Source: Macrostomum hystrix (taxonomy: Eukaryota > Platyhelminthes > Macrostomidae). From it: 64,000 nucleotides of DNA. The DNA lies in NCBI GenBank assembly GCA_950097015.1, contig CATNEN010000034.1, positions 7,024,501 through 7,088,500 of the forward strand. The letters run 5' to 3'. Below, in pieces: positions 22,708 through 31,921 of this stretch. The translations under genes and the position numbers were made by a program. The first letter of the stretch is position 1, and every line of letters begins with the position of its first letter. The notes beneath the pieces were generated by a model that saw only the letters and a list, made by a program, of their open reading frames with translations, made no database searches and was not told the DNA's origin.

Positions 22708-22713
22708 AATAAA
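22708..22713 (+). terminator. Polyadenylation signal of the fibrinogen-domain gene
   Basis: AATAAA 50 nt after the stop codon at 22658, at a plausible distance for 3' end formation. Confidence 0.5.
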
Positions 22714-22814
22714 ATGTTAAGAGTTTGATCTGAGATTTTGAACAAGAAAGTACACTGGTTAAAACCCAGCTATGTTCTAAGTACGTAGCCAATAGCTACC
22801 ATGCAAGCAGCAAA

Positions 22815-23050
22815 AACATGTAACACAGAGTGACACAGAGCACTCTTGATTTGATTCACTGCTGGCGACTCGGGCGAGCTGTCTATGACCCATAGTGGTA
22901 GATAGGGGCGGAGAGTTTGTACAGAGAGTGACACAGAGCACTCTTGATTTGATCCACTGCTGGCGACTCGGGCGAGCTGTCTATGACAACTAATATGGTA
23001 GATAGGGGCGGAGAGTTTGTACAGAGAGTGACACAGAGAGTGACACACAG
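22815..23050. repeat. Tandem duplication of about 115 bp, a little over two copies
   Basis: Two copies of a segment that includes gagtgacacagagcactc, ctggcgactcgggcgagc and gataggggcggagagttt, followed by a short third start. Copies are nearly identical, so the duplication is recent. Confidence 0.8.
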
Positions 23051-23345
23051 AGTCCAAGTCATTAGTTTCTTGCTTCTGGCCGATTCCGATTTTGTTTTAC
23101 TCTTTTCATGGACGTTTCGTTATGGTATGGGACGGCAGCCGCAACCCAGCCGCATCACTTTTTAAAATGACTTGTACCACATGCAAAATCCGTCTTTCCT
23201 ACTAGATTTTGACTAGATTTTATTGTCTTGACTTACTTGACTTAGCGGCAGGGGGCCTCCATGACGGACGCAGCGAGGAGGCGGCTGTTGCCGCCCATAT
23301 CGCTAACCCCTGGCAGCCAGACGGCCTCCAGCGAGGCGGTGCCGC

Positions 23346-26300
23346 TCAGGGTGGTCCGTCGGTCGGTTCCGCCGCGCGATCTTCCTCGCCATAGGCTGGG
23401 AAGAAATCAGCTCGGCCGGTATCCCGGAGGAAGTGGGCGAGCTGAGGGATGTTCTCGGGCGAGCAGGCTTCGGCAAGAGTCGGTGCCGGCCCGAGGTGTT
23501 TTAGCCTAGCCCGGGTGAAGGCCGGGCAGTGGCAAATGAAATGCTCGGCGTTTTCACGGCCGGAGCAGCAGAAAGGACACGTTTCCTCAGGCACGTGGCC
23601 TTGGAGGTAGCGGTGTCTGGTGAAGCAGCCATGTCCCGAAAGGGCCATGGTGACTGCTCTCAGGTCTCTGCGGTTTAGCCTGAGTAAGGCCTTACGCAGG
23701 TTACTAGAGGGGGTTGGCACCGCAGCCCTGGACTGGCGACAGTTCAGGGTGCTGGACCACCTCCTCCGGTGCTGGGTCTCCATCCAGTGGTTGATGCTGG
23801 AGTTGACAACGGAGGCGGGGATCGGGGATTCCGGGCCCGGGCCCATCAGGGAGCTGGCTGCTCCAGCCTTTGCAAGCTCGTCCGCCATCTCATTCCCTGT
23901 GAGCCCGGCGTGCCCAGGGATCCACATCAGCTCCACCTTGTTAGACTGCGCCAAACCGTTTAACTGGGTGTTGCAGTCCAAGGTGGTTCTGGAGCGAGAG
24001 GTGCAGCGACTGAGGGCCTTGAGGGCTGCTTGACTGTCGGAGTGAAAAAAGATCCTCCGACCAGCCAGCTGCCTCTGGCGCAGCTCAGCCGCACAGAAGC
24101 TGATGGCGAGCATTTCGTTTTGGAAAACGCTTGAGCTCTTGCCACAGTGTTGGGAGTGGGTCCAGAGGACCTCGCCACCCGAGGCGACGCACACCCCGAA
24201 TCCCGATTTACCGTTCATCAGGGAGCCGTCAGTGTAACAGTGGACTGCGGGGTCATCCCAGCAGTCCTTTACCTCATTACGAGGGAAGATGCTGACTTTG
24301 TACCTGTGGCTCCGGAGTAAAGTGGCCGGGGCCCCGTCCGAAAGGATGGTGAGCCCTCCGCACTCGCCCAGAGTTTTCAGGCAGAGGTCAGAGTGGGGCA
24401 GAAGGGAGCGCTTCGAGAAGGCTCGCGAATTCTGGAAGGATACACCCGCATCAAGGAGACGACGGGTGGACTTTGCCGCTTCCCCCTTAACAAAAATGTC
24501 AATGGGTGTAGCGTTGAGGAAAGCGTTCATGCCTTCAAAGGGAGTGGAGGGTGGGGCGCCCAGCGTCATGCGACAGGCTCTGCCCTGCACCCTATAAAGC
24601 GCCTCCAGGTTTTTCTGGATGCTCATGGCACTGGCCCAGATGAGGCCAGCGTAAGCGACTGACGGTCTAATGATCGCCGTGTAAATCCACCAAAGGTTTT
24701 TGGGGGTTAGCCCCCAAGTGGTGCCCACGGCTCGCCTGACTTGCGCCAGAATGGCCAGGGCCCTCTTGGCCTTTGTGGTAATGTGCGGGGTCCAGTTAAG
24801 CCTATGGTCTAGCAGGATACCAAGGCACCGGACCTGCTTTTCCATGGCAATATTCTTGCCATAGAGAGTCAGAGGCTCAATGGTCCAGCGCAGCCTGCTG
24901 GTAAACATAACCGCAACGGTCTTGGACTCAGAGAGTCGGAGCCCGCATTGGTCCGCCCAGCGCACCGCCCTGTTGATAAAGCCCTGAATGAGGTCCCTGG
25001 TGGTTTCCGCCGAGGGGCCCGCGCAGATGGCGGTCACATCGTCGGCATATCCCACCTTCAGGACTGGGTCAGGCCGAGTGCTTTTTAGCAGCTCATCCAT
25101 GACGAGATTCCACAGCAGTGGGGTGAGGACGCCACCTTGGGGCCCTCCTTTTAGGACAGGTGCCGAGAGCACCCTGCCTTCGAGGTGGGCCACCACGTGG
25201 CGATTCCGGATCATGTACATGACCCAACGGACGAGGTGGGGGTGAGTGGCCCTGGAAACCAGGGCCTTCTCAAAGGCTTCGAAAATAACGTTATCGAAGG
25301 CCCCCTCAATATCAAGGAAAACAGCCAGGGCAAAACCGCTGCCCAGCACTGCCTTCTCGAGAGTCTCCACAATGCAGTGGAGGGCGCTCTCCGTGGACCG
25401 GCCCGCCCGAAAGGCGTGCTGGTTTGGTGAGAGCGGGGCCCGCCCTAGCTCTACAGTAAGAAGGCGCCAGAGCACCAGTCTTTCCATGAGCTTGAGGCAG
25501 GTGGAAGTCAAGCTTATCGGGCGATAAGACTTGACCGAGCGATAGTCGCCTTTGGCGGGCTTCGGGATGAAGACGACCCGGGCTTCATGCCACCGCGCTG
25601 GTACGTAGCCCAGCACGATGCAGGCCCGTAGAAGTCTGCAGAGGAGATGGAGGAAGCGGCCATTTTTAACCGCTTCATGCAGAAAGGCCGGATATATACC
25701 ATCTGGCCCAGGTGCTTTAAAAGGATTGAATGACTTAGCCGCGCGAACGATGCGGTCATTCGTAACGAGTGACTGAGCCAGGCCCTGACCTCCACGCGAG
25801 TGGTCGTCTGGGCCGAAGTGCGCCGGTACACTCGGGAAGAAATGCCCTAGCATAAGCTCGAGCGTTTCCTCCGGGCGCTCAGTGATCGAGCCGTCCGGCT
25901 TTTTAATCGATGAGAGCTTGGAGAAGCGGTCGTTGGTGAGCGCCTTTACCACGCGGGCCGTGGGCCGCGAGCCCTCAAGCCCTTCGCAGTATTGTCGCCA
26001 CTTGTCCGCTTTTGCCCTTCTGACCCGGCCCTTAAACTCGTGGATGGCGCGAGTATAGGCCTCTTTGTCATCAGGGTCGTGCGAGGTTTTCAGCTTCCTC
26101 TGGAGAGCCTTAGCTCGGCGTCTTAGGACTCCGAGCTCGGGGTTCCACCAGGGGGCCGATTTTTTGCCTTTGTAGGCTTTGAGCGGGCAAGCCATTTCGT
26201 AGGCCTCTGTGATGGCGCCGCCCAGCAGGGCAGCCACTCCATCCAGGTCCTGCGTGGTTTCCATGGCCATGGAGGGGTCAGAATCCCGAAGGCCCTCATG

Positions 26301-27050
26301 CAGCTTTTGGCTGAACGCGGGCCAGTCGGTATTTCTGACATTACGCCTCCAAATAGGCTTTTGCTTCTTATCGGGGGTGCCGATGTTGAAACGGATGAAA
26401 CGGTGGTCCGAGAGCGAGCTTTCGGTCTCCCACACCTCCCACCCCAGCACCCTTGGGAGGATGCCGGGTGAGGCCAGGGTGACGTCAAGCACCTCAGCCC
26501 ACCGCCCATTGTCGAAAGTGGGCGTGTTGCCCACATTGCAGAAGTTTAGAGGCGTGCCGCTGACGAAGGCCAGGAGCTCTTCGCCGCGGTCATTGATTTT
26601 TGAGCTACCCCAGTGGGTGTGATGCGAGTTTACATCTCCCGCGAGGAGCAGCTCGAAGTTTCGTGCCCTGGCGAATTCACAGAGGGCGACGAGGGTATCG
26701 CTAACCACGGGGGCGTCGCCTGCCAGGTAGGCGGATGCCACGAGGGTCAACTTGTTAGGCACAATGTGTGCAGATTGGATGACGCAGATGTCCCCGTTAG
26801 AGAGATCGGGTCTCATCCACGCATTTAAGGCTTTTGCGGCATAGATCAGTGATCTAGGGCGGACAGAGTCTGCCATGCAGAAGCAGTCATAGCCAGCAGG
26901 AATGTTGCTTGGCTTGTTCTTTGATAGCCAGGGCTCCTGCACAAGTACAAGGCCCGGCATCATGCGCTCTGTCGTGCGCATCAGATTGACTGATGCTGCC
27001 ACGCAGTGCTGGGTGTTAACTTGCAGACATGATATTCCGGGGATCATCAT
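23346..27050 (-). CDS. LINE ORF2: endonuclease, reverse transcriptase, RNase H
   Basis: 1,234 residues. The APE-type endonuclease at about 1-225 has the catalytic pattern Glu39 (VQEPW), Asp139/Asn141 ([11 protein letters not shown]), Asp189 and SDH at 214-216. The reverse transcriptase lies at about 450-730, with [30 protein letters not shown] and the YADD catalytic box (about 668-671). RNase H covers about 935-1055 with [21 protein letters not shown] and [24 protein letters not shown]...HFICHC zinc motif (about 1155-1172) ends the protein. All catalytic residues appear present. APE endonuclease plus RNase H places it in the I/R1 group of LINEs; which clade needs a tree. Its ATG (part of ATGATG) lies 12 nt after the ORF1 stop, in the same frame. 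Confidence 0.95.
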   Translation of the reverse strand: MMIPGISCLQVNTQHCVAASVNLMRTTERMMPGLVLVQEPWLSKNKPSNIPAGYDCFCMADSVRPRSLIYAAKALNAWMRPDLSNGDICVIQSAHIVPNKLTLVASAYLAGDAPVVSDTLVALCEFARARNFELLLAGDVNSHHTHWGSSKINDRGEELLAFVSGTPLNFCNVGNTPTFDNGRWAEVLDVTLASPGILPRVLGWEVWETESSLSDHRFIRFNIGTPDKKQKPIWRRNVRNTDWPAFSQKLHEGLRDSDPSMAMETTQDLDGVAALLGGAITEAYEMACPLKAYKGKKSAPWWNPELGVLRRRAKALQRKLKTSHDPDDKEAYTRAIHEFKGRVRRAKADKWRQYCEGLEGSRPTARVVKALTNDRFSKLSSIKKPDGSITERPEETLELMLGHFFPSVPAHFGPDDHSRGGQGLAQSLVTNDRIVRAAKSFNPFKAPGPDGIYPAFLHEAVKNGRFLHLLCRLLRACIVLGYVPARWHEARVVFIPKPAKGDYRSVKSYRPISLTSTCLKLMERLVLWRLLTVELGRAPLSPNQHAFRAGRSTESALHCIVETLEKAVLGSGFALAVFLDIEGAFDNVIFEAFEKALVSRATHPHLVRWVMYMIRNRHVVAHLEGRVLSAPVLKGGPQGGVLTPLLWNLVMDELLKSTRPDPVLKVGYADDVTAICAGPSAETTRDLIQGFINRAVRWADQCGLRLSESKTVAVMFTSRLRWTIEPLTLYGKNIAMEKQVRCLGILLDHRLNWTPHITTKAKRALAILAQVRRAVGTTWGLTPKNLWWIYTAIIRPSVAYAGLIWASAMSIQKNLEALYRVQGRACRMTLGAPPSTPFEGMNAFLNATPIDIFVKGEAAKSTRRLLDAGVSFQNSRAFSKRSLLPHSDLCLKTLGECGGLTILSDGAPATLLRSHRYKVSIFPRNEVKDCWDDPAVHCYTDGSLMNGKSGFGVCVASGGEVLWTHSQHCGKSSSVFQNEMLAISFCAAELRQRQLAGRRIFFHSDSQAALKALSRCTSRSRTTLDCNTQLNGLAQSNKVELMWIPGHAGLTGNEMADELAKAGAASSLMGPGPESPIPASVVNSSINHWMETQHRRRWSSTLNCRQSRAAVPTPSSNLRKALLRLNRRDLRAVTMALSGHGCFTRHRYLQGHVPEETCPFCCSGRENAEHFICHCPAFTRARLKHLGPAPTLAEACSPENIPQLAHFLRDTGRADFFPAYGEEDRAAEPTDGPP

Positions 27051-27062
27051 GCAGGCAGAGGT

Positions 27063-28610
27063 CTACTTGGAGGGGGACCCAGCCAGAAGGCGGTCCTCCT
27101 CCTCCGGGTCGATGTCGGTAGCCATGGGCTCCTCCGTGCCCAGGCCCCGAGCCGGAGACGGGAACTCGACGGCGTCAGCCGCCCAGTCCCCGCCCCCGGC
27201 CCCGAGCCCAGGCCCAGAGTCGCCCTCAACTGGAGCCGACACCGCTCCCTGGGCCGTGGGAGGGGCGCTCGAAGGGCCCTGCTCGATGGAGCTGGGCACC
27301 TCTGAGGCCTCCCCCGTAGCCCTTGGTTGCGGCGCCTGCCCCGGTGGGCCACCGCGCATCTCAGCGCGCAGCTGGGCCATCTTGGCGGTTCGCACCACCT
27401 CGGAGGCCCGCTGGAGAAGGCCCCGGCGCTTTGTGACACGCGCGGGGCGACGCTCAGAGCTGCCAGCGATGGCACGCTCTGGCCTTTTTTGGCGGGACGA
27501 CTGGGCCCTGCCCCCAGTCCCAGCCTTGGGGTCCGAGGACCCTTCATTGGCCGGTACGGTGGTGGGCCCGGTCTGACCTCGGGTTTTATCCGCCTCGAAG
27601 GCGAAGATTTTGGTCTTCCACAGACCAATGCAAATGTTGGCGCCATCTGGGTAGCGGCGTGTCCATTGCTCGGACAGGCCCAGAATGGCGGTGAAACCGG
27701 TGCCGTCGGGGCGCAGGATCGTGCGGTGCACGATCAGGCCCGCTGTCGGCAGCTCCCGGTTCATCGCGATGAGGCCCCTGCGGAGGTCCTCAGCGCTGGT
27801 GACGACACTTTTCGCCGGGACGAAGATACGGTGTCGCTTGGTCTTTGGTGGCTCGTTCTCCCGTAGGAACTCGAGGCCAGCCGCCCAGCTCTGCGTGGGC
27901 AGCAACTCGAGGAGCCGCCGCCCCGATTCCGCATCGCCGGGCCAGACGACGAAGCACGATTCCCTGGTAGCGCTTGCGCCGACCGCCAGGGGCTCGCCCT
28001 TCAGTTGAAGTTGCCACAACATAGCATCTATGTTGCGGCAAATGTCGCTGAGCTGTTCGCTGCTCAGCCTTTTCCCGTCTCTGCCGGTGATGATGACGGC
28101 AGGTTGCCTACGTGCGATGGCGGCGTAGGTAGCTTGTGGTCCCGGGCCCTGTCCGGTGGCGTCCCCACCCTCGGGATCTGCGTCGGCGGTGGGCACTGGG
28201 CCCTCCGCCTCCGCTTCTCCTTCGGGCCGGGCAGCCGTCCGGATGGGCGCCGGGCCCTCCTTGGCCCGCGACCCTGGCCTCGGGGCGTCGTGGGCTCCGC
28301 CCCGTGCAGGAGCCTGGGCAGGAGGCACAAGGCCCCCCGCCCCAGCCCCCGCCCTAGGCAGAGCCCCTTCGGCCCCTCTGGCCTGGGCCTGGTCCTTGGT
28401 CAATGGAGCCGACGTGCCGTGGGCCAGCATGCGCCTACGGCGTTTTGCCGCTCCAGAGGTGGTGGAGCGCTTAGCGCCCCGGTCATCGCGCGAGTTGGGC
28501 AGCGCGGCATTTGTGGCGGTCGCGGGGCCAGCTAGCCCGGGCGCCGCAGCGTGTATGGCCTCAGGCACCATGGTGTCCTCGGCCGGAGCAGTTGAAGGGC
28601 TAGAAGCCAT
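27063..28610 (-). CDS. LINE ORF1: gag-like protein
   Basis: 515 residues from the ATG at 28610; an in-frame TTG four codons upstream is not a likely start. Residues about 1-140 and 330-515 are Pro/Ala/Gly/Arg-rich and probably disordered. The middle (about 150-330, from YAAIARRQPAVIITG to LWKTKIFAFEADK) is a folded domain that resembles the gag-like domain of unknown function found next to arthropod LINE pol genes (DUF4780-like, from memory of the pattern). No CCHC zinc knuckle is visible, unusual for a gag of I or R1 elements. The product is expected to bind element RNA. It ends with TAG at 27063-27065. Confidence 0.85.
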   Translation of the reverse strand: MASSPSTAPAEDTMVPEAIHAAAPGLAGPATATNAALPNSRDDRGAKRSTTSGAAKRRRRMLAHGTSAPLTKDQAQARGAEGALPRAGAGAGGLVPPAQAPARGGAHDAPRPGSRAKEGPAPIRTAARPEGEAEAEGPVPTADADPEGGDATGQGPGPQATYAAIARRQPAVIITGRDGKRLSSEQLSDICRNIDAMLWQLQLKGEPLAVGASATRESCFVVWPGDAESGRRLLELLPTQSWAAGLEFLRENEPPKTKRHRIFVPAKSVVTSAEDLRRGLIAMNRELPTAGLIVHRTILRPDGTGFTAILGLSEQWTRRYPDGANICIGLWKTKIFAFEADKTRGQTGPTTVPANEGSSDPKAGTGGRAQSSRQKRPERAIAGSSERRPARVTKRRGLLQRASEVVRTAKMAQLRAEMRGGPPGQAPQPRATGEASEVPSSIEQGPSSAPPTAQGAVSAPVEGDSGPGLGAGGGDWAADAVEFPSPARGLGTEEPMATDIDPEEEDRLLAGSPSK

Positions 28611-28860
28611 TGAAAGCTGCAATGAAGAGAGGGGCTTCCTGTAGACACAGGCAGGAATAACCCGCTCAGCCGCGATCCCAAAACTGAGCGGGGGCAGCCA
28701 AAAAAGACAAGTTACAACCCGGGGTGGGATGCCAGGACCACCGGGAGGAACCGTAAGAGACCAGACTACTCCCTGGCCAAGCGTCCATCAGCACGGTCAA
28801 CACTGGGACATTGGAGGGTGCCATTGAGCCGGCGCCGAGGCCTGCGGGCTGGCCGCAAAC

Positions 28861-29012
28861 CCTGTTAAGGTCAAAGGGTGACACCTGTCCCTCAGGGCCG
28901 TAGCCAGAGGTACCTGATCACGCACAGGTGCACGAAAATTGCGGACAAGCCACATACCCTGTTAAGGTCAAAGGGTGACACCTTTCCCTCCAGCCGGGGC
29001 TAGAGGTACCCA
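28861..29012 (-). repeat. Duplicated segment in the LINE 5' untranslated region
   Basis: Two copies of a segment of about 53 bp, starting at 28861 and 28958 (97-bp offset), each containing cctgttaaggtcaaagggtg and an agaggtacc end. Tandem units in LINE 5' regions often act as internal promoter monomers; that role is inferred. Confidence 0.75.
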
Positions 29013-29291
29013 GTTTGGCCGGAGGCCCTGGATGGGTCATCCAGCGCTGTTGCCCATTCTGTCCGGCTGCCCTAGGGTCAGCCTTGAACACTCGCGGGAC
29101 GTGTACCCATGGGTCAGCTGACGGGACAGCGTTGGAGGGATTCCTGCACCCGAAGGTACAGGTCTCCTTCCTGCCAGGCCTGCTCAAAAAACGGCTGCAG
29201 GTGTGAGGCATCGCAGACCAAAGCCCGTGGGCCTGGACTGACTCATACCTCACAGGCACTGTGTCCCGCCGGTGCGAGCAGATTTTATTGT

Positions 29292-29740
29292 ACCACACGT
29301 TAAATAATCTTCATATTGCTAATCATGTCACTTTTGAAGCCTTGAAATATCCGGATTAAAAAAATCGTTGCGGCTGGCATTGGGCCGATCACTTGCGTCC
29401 TCGCTTCTGACTAGATTATTGTACCGTTTTTACTTTATAAAATTTCAGCAAAATGCGCATCCTTTGAGCTCAAAAGTTTGAACGAGCTTTAATAAGCAAA
29501 AAATCATCGTCTGAAGTTTTAATAAAGTCCTTCCCGGTAGCAAATGGTCTTCTCTCTTCATAGATAGATCTCTCTTCACATATAATAGAATATATACGGC
29601 CTGCATCACATTTGTACCACCTCAAGCACATAATTTTATACAACCCTGTGCAAAAGTAAGCATTTTGATCAACCGGTTCGAAAGTTATAGACAAAATCCT
29701 GCGTTCACATTTTCTTCTGGGTTGCGGCTAGAGACACGTC
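29292..29740. other. Intergenic, nothing recognised
   Basis: AT-rich sequence to the right of the LINE; no gene seen. Confidence 0.35.
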
Positions 29741-29741
29741 G

Positions 29742-29984
29742 GTGGCTGAGAAAAGAAAACCCCAAAAAGAGAGAAGAGAGAAGAAAGAGGGCTGCTGTTG
29801 GAGCATACCGGCGTCTTGTCTGGAAAGCGAATCCGATTCCAGCTTATCTTTGGAAAGTTCTGACTGTGTCAGTGAGGTCAGTGAAGACGATGTGGATCTA
29901 TTCCTGACCCAGTTTGTTTCGCATAGCTTAGTCTCACGAATTTGCGAATGGATGAATCAACGAAAGCGTTCTGTACAAGGGTAG
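29742..29984 (+). CDS. Weak ORF, acidic protein fragment of unknown function
   Basis: An open frame without an ATG start, giving an early basic Lys/Arg/Glu stretch, a Ser/Glu/Asp-rich segment (SESDSSLSLESSDCVSEVSE) and a more ordered end (FLTQFVSHSLVSRICEWMNQ). A GTAGGT donor-like site follows immediately (near 29980), so this may be an exon. No homologue is recognised and neighbouring exons were not found. Confidence 0.2.
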   Translation: MAEKRKPQKERREKKEGCCWSIPASCLESESDSSLSLESSDCVSEVSEDDVDLFLTQFVSHSLVSRICEWMNQRKRSVQG

Positions 29985-31234
29985 GTTGCTCATGAAGCAG
30001 TACATGGTATGGAGATGGTGTGAACTGCGATGGTTTATGTGTGAGAGGAAAGTTGTCGAATTCTGTCCGTAACCGCCTGAACCTCGGATACCACGTCTTC
30101 TGCGACTATTGGTTCGCCTCTCTTCGGTAGTCAAAGTTTTTGCTGGAAAACAATACGTTGATGACAGGCACGGTACGAAAAGACCGAGGAATTACCGTAA
30201 AAACGAAGGAGAAGAATTGCTGCAACTTTATCGCAGCCGCACCTCTCGAAGCGGTGCCGAGTGCGAAGCGGCGTCACTAAAAATGCACTTTTTACCTGCA
30301 CGGCATGCTCCACTTCGCCGCCACTCTGAGCCACCGCATGCTTGATTAGCAAAATGTTTCGGATAATTAAAGATAAAATTAATTTTCTTTTGATTAGCTT
30401 GCTTCCAGTTAGATGGCTTCTCTGCAGCCACATCGGGCTTTCTCAGAGTAATCTCAATTCAGGCCATGGACAACAGAATGCTCTGCAGCCACTGTGTTTG
30501 AGTGGATGAATAACCTTGCTCAACAATATAAATTGGTTCCCTCGGGCTGAGATGTGAGATGAAGGTACAGGTACAACAATCTTATGTGACATACATGATC
30601 GATACCAGCCAATTGGTACTCGTACAATCAGATTATAAAAGTCTTTAAAGAGCTTTAGAACTCTTTCGGTTGAACACAGACAGCTACGATCCATGAGCTA
30701 AATATCTTATTCTCGTATTTGTGCTCACTGATGCCTGATTTCTCCAGAAATATTGTACCAAAAAATAAGAGTTTCAAGTCTAGACGTATTTGTCCTCATC
30801 GAACTTAGTGGCCTTGGTGCAAGCGTTAGTTCAGTTGGACAATGCCTTCTCCAACAAATGGTTACATCATGCTTTTGCGTGCAAAAATTAGCAATCAAAT
30901 AAATCAGAAAGGAACTTGAGCAGCTTAAAATTATACGAGCAGACAGCAGTGTGATCACAGTATGGTTCAGGTGTTCACTAAGCTTAAACTAAGGCAAGTC
31001 AACATTAACACAACTGCTCGATAGCAAATCGAAGACAATTAAAAGCGATAAAATTTTAGGCAAAACATGAGCAGAACTTATTTCAGCACTGCAATAAAGG
31101 AAGTCATAAGAAATTTACAAAAGGCTGCATAAAATGCTAAAACGGTGCAGATTTGTCAGTGACAGGCCAGCTGTCAAATGGGTACTGCAGGTCAATCAAC
31201 TTCAAGGGTCCTTCTGAAGATGGGGCTCAGTGAG
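29985..31234. other. Intergenic, no supported gene
   Basis: Short frames only on either strand; none shows a recognisable domain or splice context. Confidence 0.35.
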
Positions 31235-31819
31235 TCAGTGTCTTCCGCACCCTGTCGCAGGCGCCTTCTGGTTGTCTGCCGTCGCAAACGCCGGCAGAAG
31301 CCGCCTCCTGCTGGGATTCATAGCACTGTGCGCTCTCTGCTGCTTCTGCTGGCAGCGTGGCTGCTGACCGCGGCTGGCGTGACAAGCGACAGCTGACGCC
31401 TCAGCCGCAGCTTTGAGCTCCCGACGCAGTCGACGTTCCCGGCGGGCCTCCTCGTCAAGGTCAAGCGACTTATATGGAGCTTTCGTCTGCACTTCATCGA
31501 TGCCATAGATGGCGAAGAGGCGGCGCAGACCGCGGCTGGGCAAGCCGCAGAAAATATTCGCAAACGCATTGCGACGGCCGCGCCCTACCGTACAATGGTC
31601 GAAGAGCACTTTGTCGTCAGACTTCACCTCCTCGCCTAGAAGGCGGGCGAGTTTGTTGACGCTGGCCAGTTTGGCGGCCGTCAGCTGGTCCTGGCTGCTG
31701 GTGCCTTCGTCGTGGCTGCTTGAACAGCTGGACGCTCCGCCGGACGAGGCGCCGCTGCCGCAGCGACAGAAGCCGTCGCGTGCCTTCCTGCCGAGAGCTG
31801 ATAGCGTCATGTTTTTCAT
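31235..31819 (-). CDS. Hypothetical Arg-rich protein, TATA-linked single-exon gene
   Basis: ATG-initiated frame of 194 residues; the family is not recognised. A Ser/Gly/Cys-rich start (about 10-45) is followed by a helical stretch (LTAAKLASVNKLARLLGEEV), then FDHCTVGRGRRNAFANIFCG with two Cys 13 residues apart around a basic GRGRR, a LRRLFAIYGIDEV segment and a charged helix (EEARRERRLRREL). The tail is Gln/Arg-rich. There is no signal peptide or membrane segment, so a secreted peptide hormone precursor is unlikely despite the Cys pair and basic sites. A canonical TATA box lies 95 nt upstream of the start, which together with higher GC content favours a real gene. Confidence 0.5.
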   Translation of the reverse strand: MKNMTLSALGRKARDGFCRCGSGASSGGASSCSSSHDEGTSSQDQLTAAKLASVNKLARLLGEEVKSDDKVLFDHCTVGRGRRNAFANIFCGLPSRGLRRLFAIYGIDEVQTKAPYKSLDLDEEARRERRLRRELKAAAEASAVACHASRGQQPRCQQKQQRAHSAMNPSRRRLLPAFATADNQKAPATGCGRH

Positions 31820-31913
31820 CGCCGTTGTACTTTTCTCGATGTGTTGCTATCAGGACGGTGTCAGCTTGATTGCTAGGCTTGAAGTGGGATGCAGGACAAC
31901 CTGACAACGCTCG

Positions 31914-31921
31914 CTTATATA
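31914..31921 (-). promoter_or_regulatory. TATA box upstream of the hypothetical gene
   Basis: TATATAAG on the minus strand, 95 nt before the ATG at 31819, nearly the same spacing as the TATA box of the GPCR gene. Confidence 0.45.

Larger units (their letters stand above)
23229..29279 (-). mobile_element. Full-length group-I LINE (EN-RT-RNase H), 12-bp target duplication
   Basis: A complete non-LTR retrotransposon on the minus strand, 6,051 bp. The direct repeat agattttattgt at 23217-23228 and 29280-29291 marks both ends. It comprises a 5' untranslated region with an internal duplication (28611-29279), a gag-like ORF1 and an ORF2 with endonuclease, reverse transcriptase and RNase H. A short 3' end closes with the repeated tail seen on the plus strand as cttgacttacttgactta. 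Both frames are open from end to end, so the copy looks young and possibly able to move. GC content is well above that of the surrounding DNA. No target-site preference (such as rDNA) is suggested by the flanks. Confidence 0.95.

Noticed and set aside
25246-28644. Plus-strand ORFs of up to 224 codons opposite the LINE
   Set aside because: Shadows of GC-rich minus-strand ORF1 and ORF2; no domain and compositionally mirror images.
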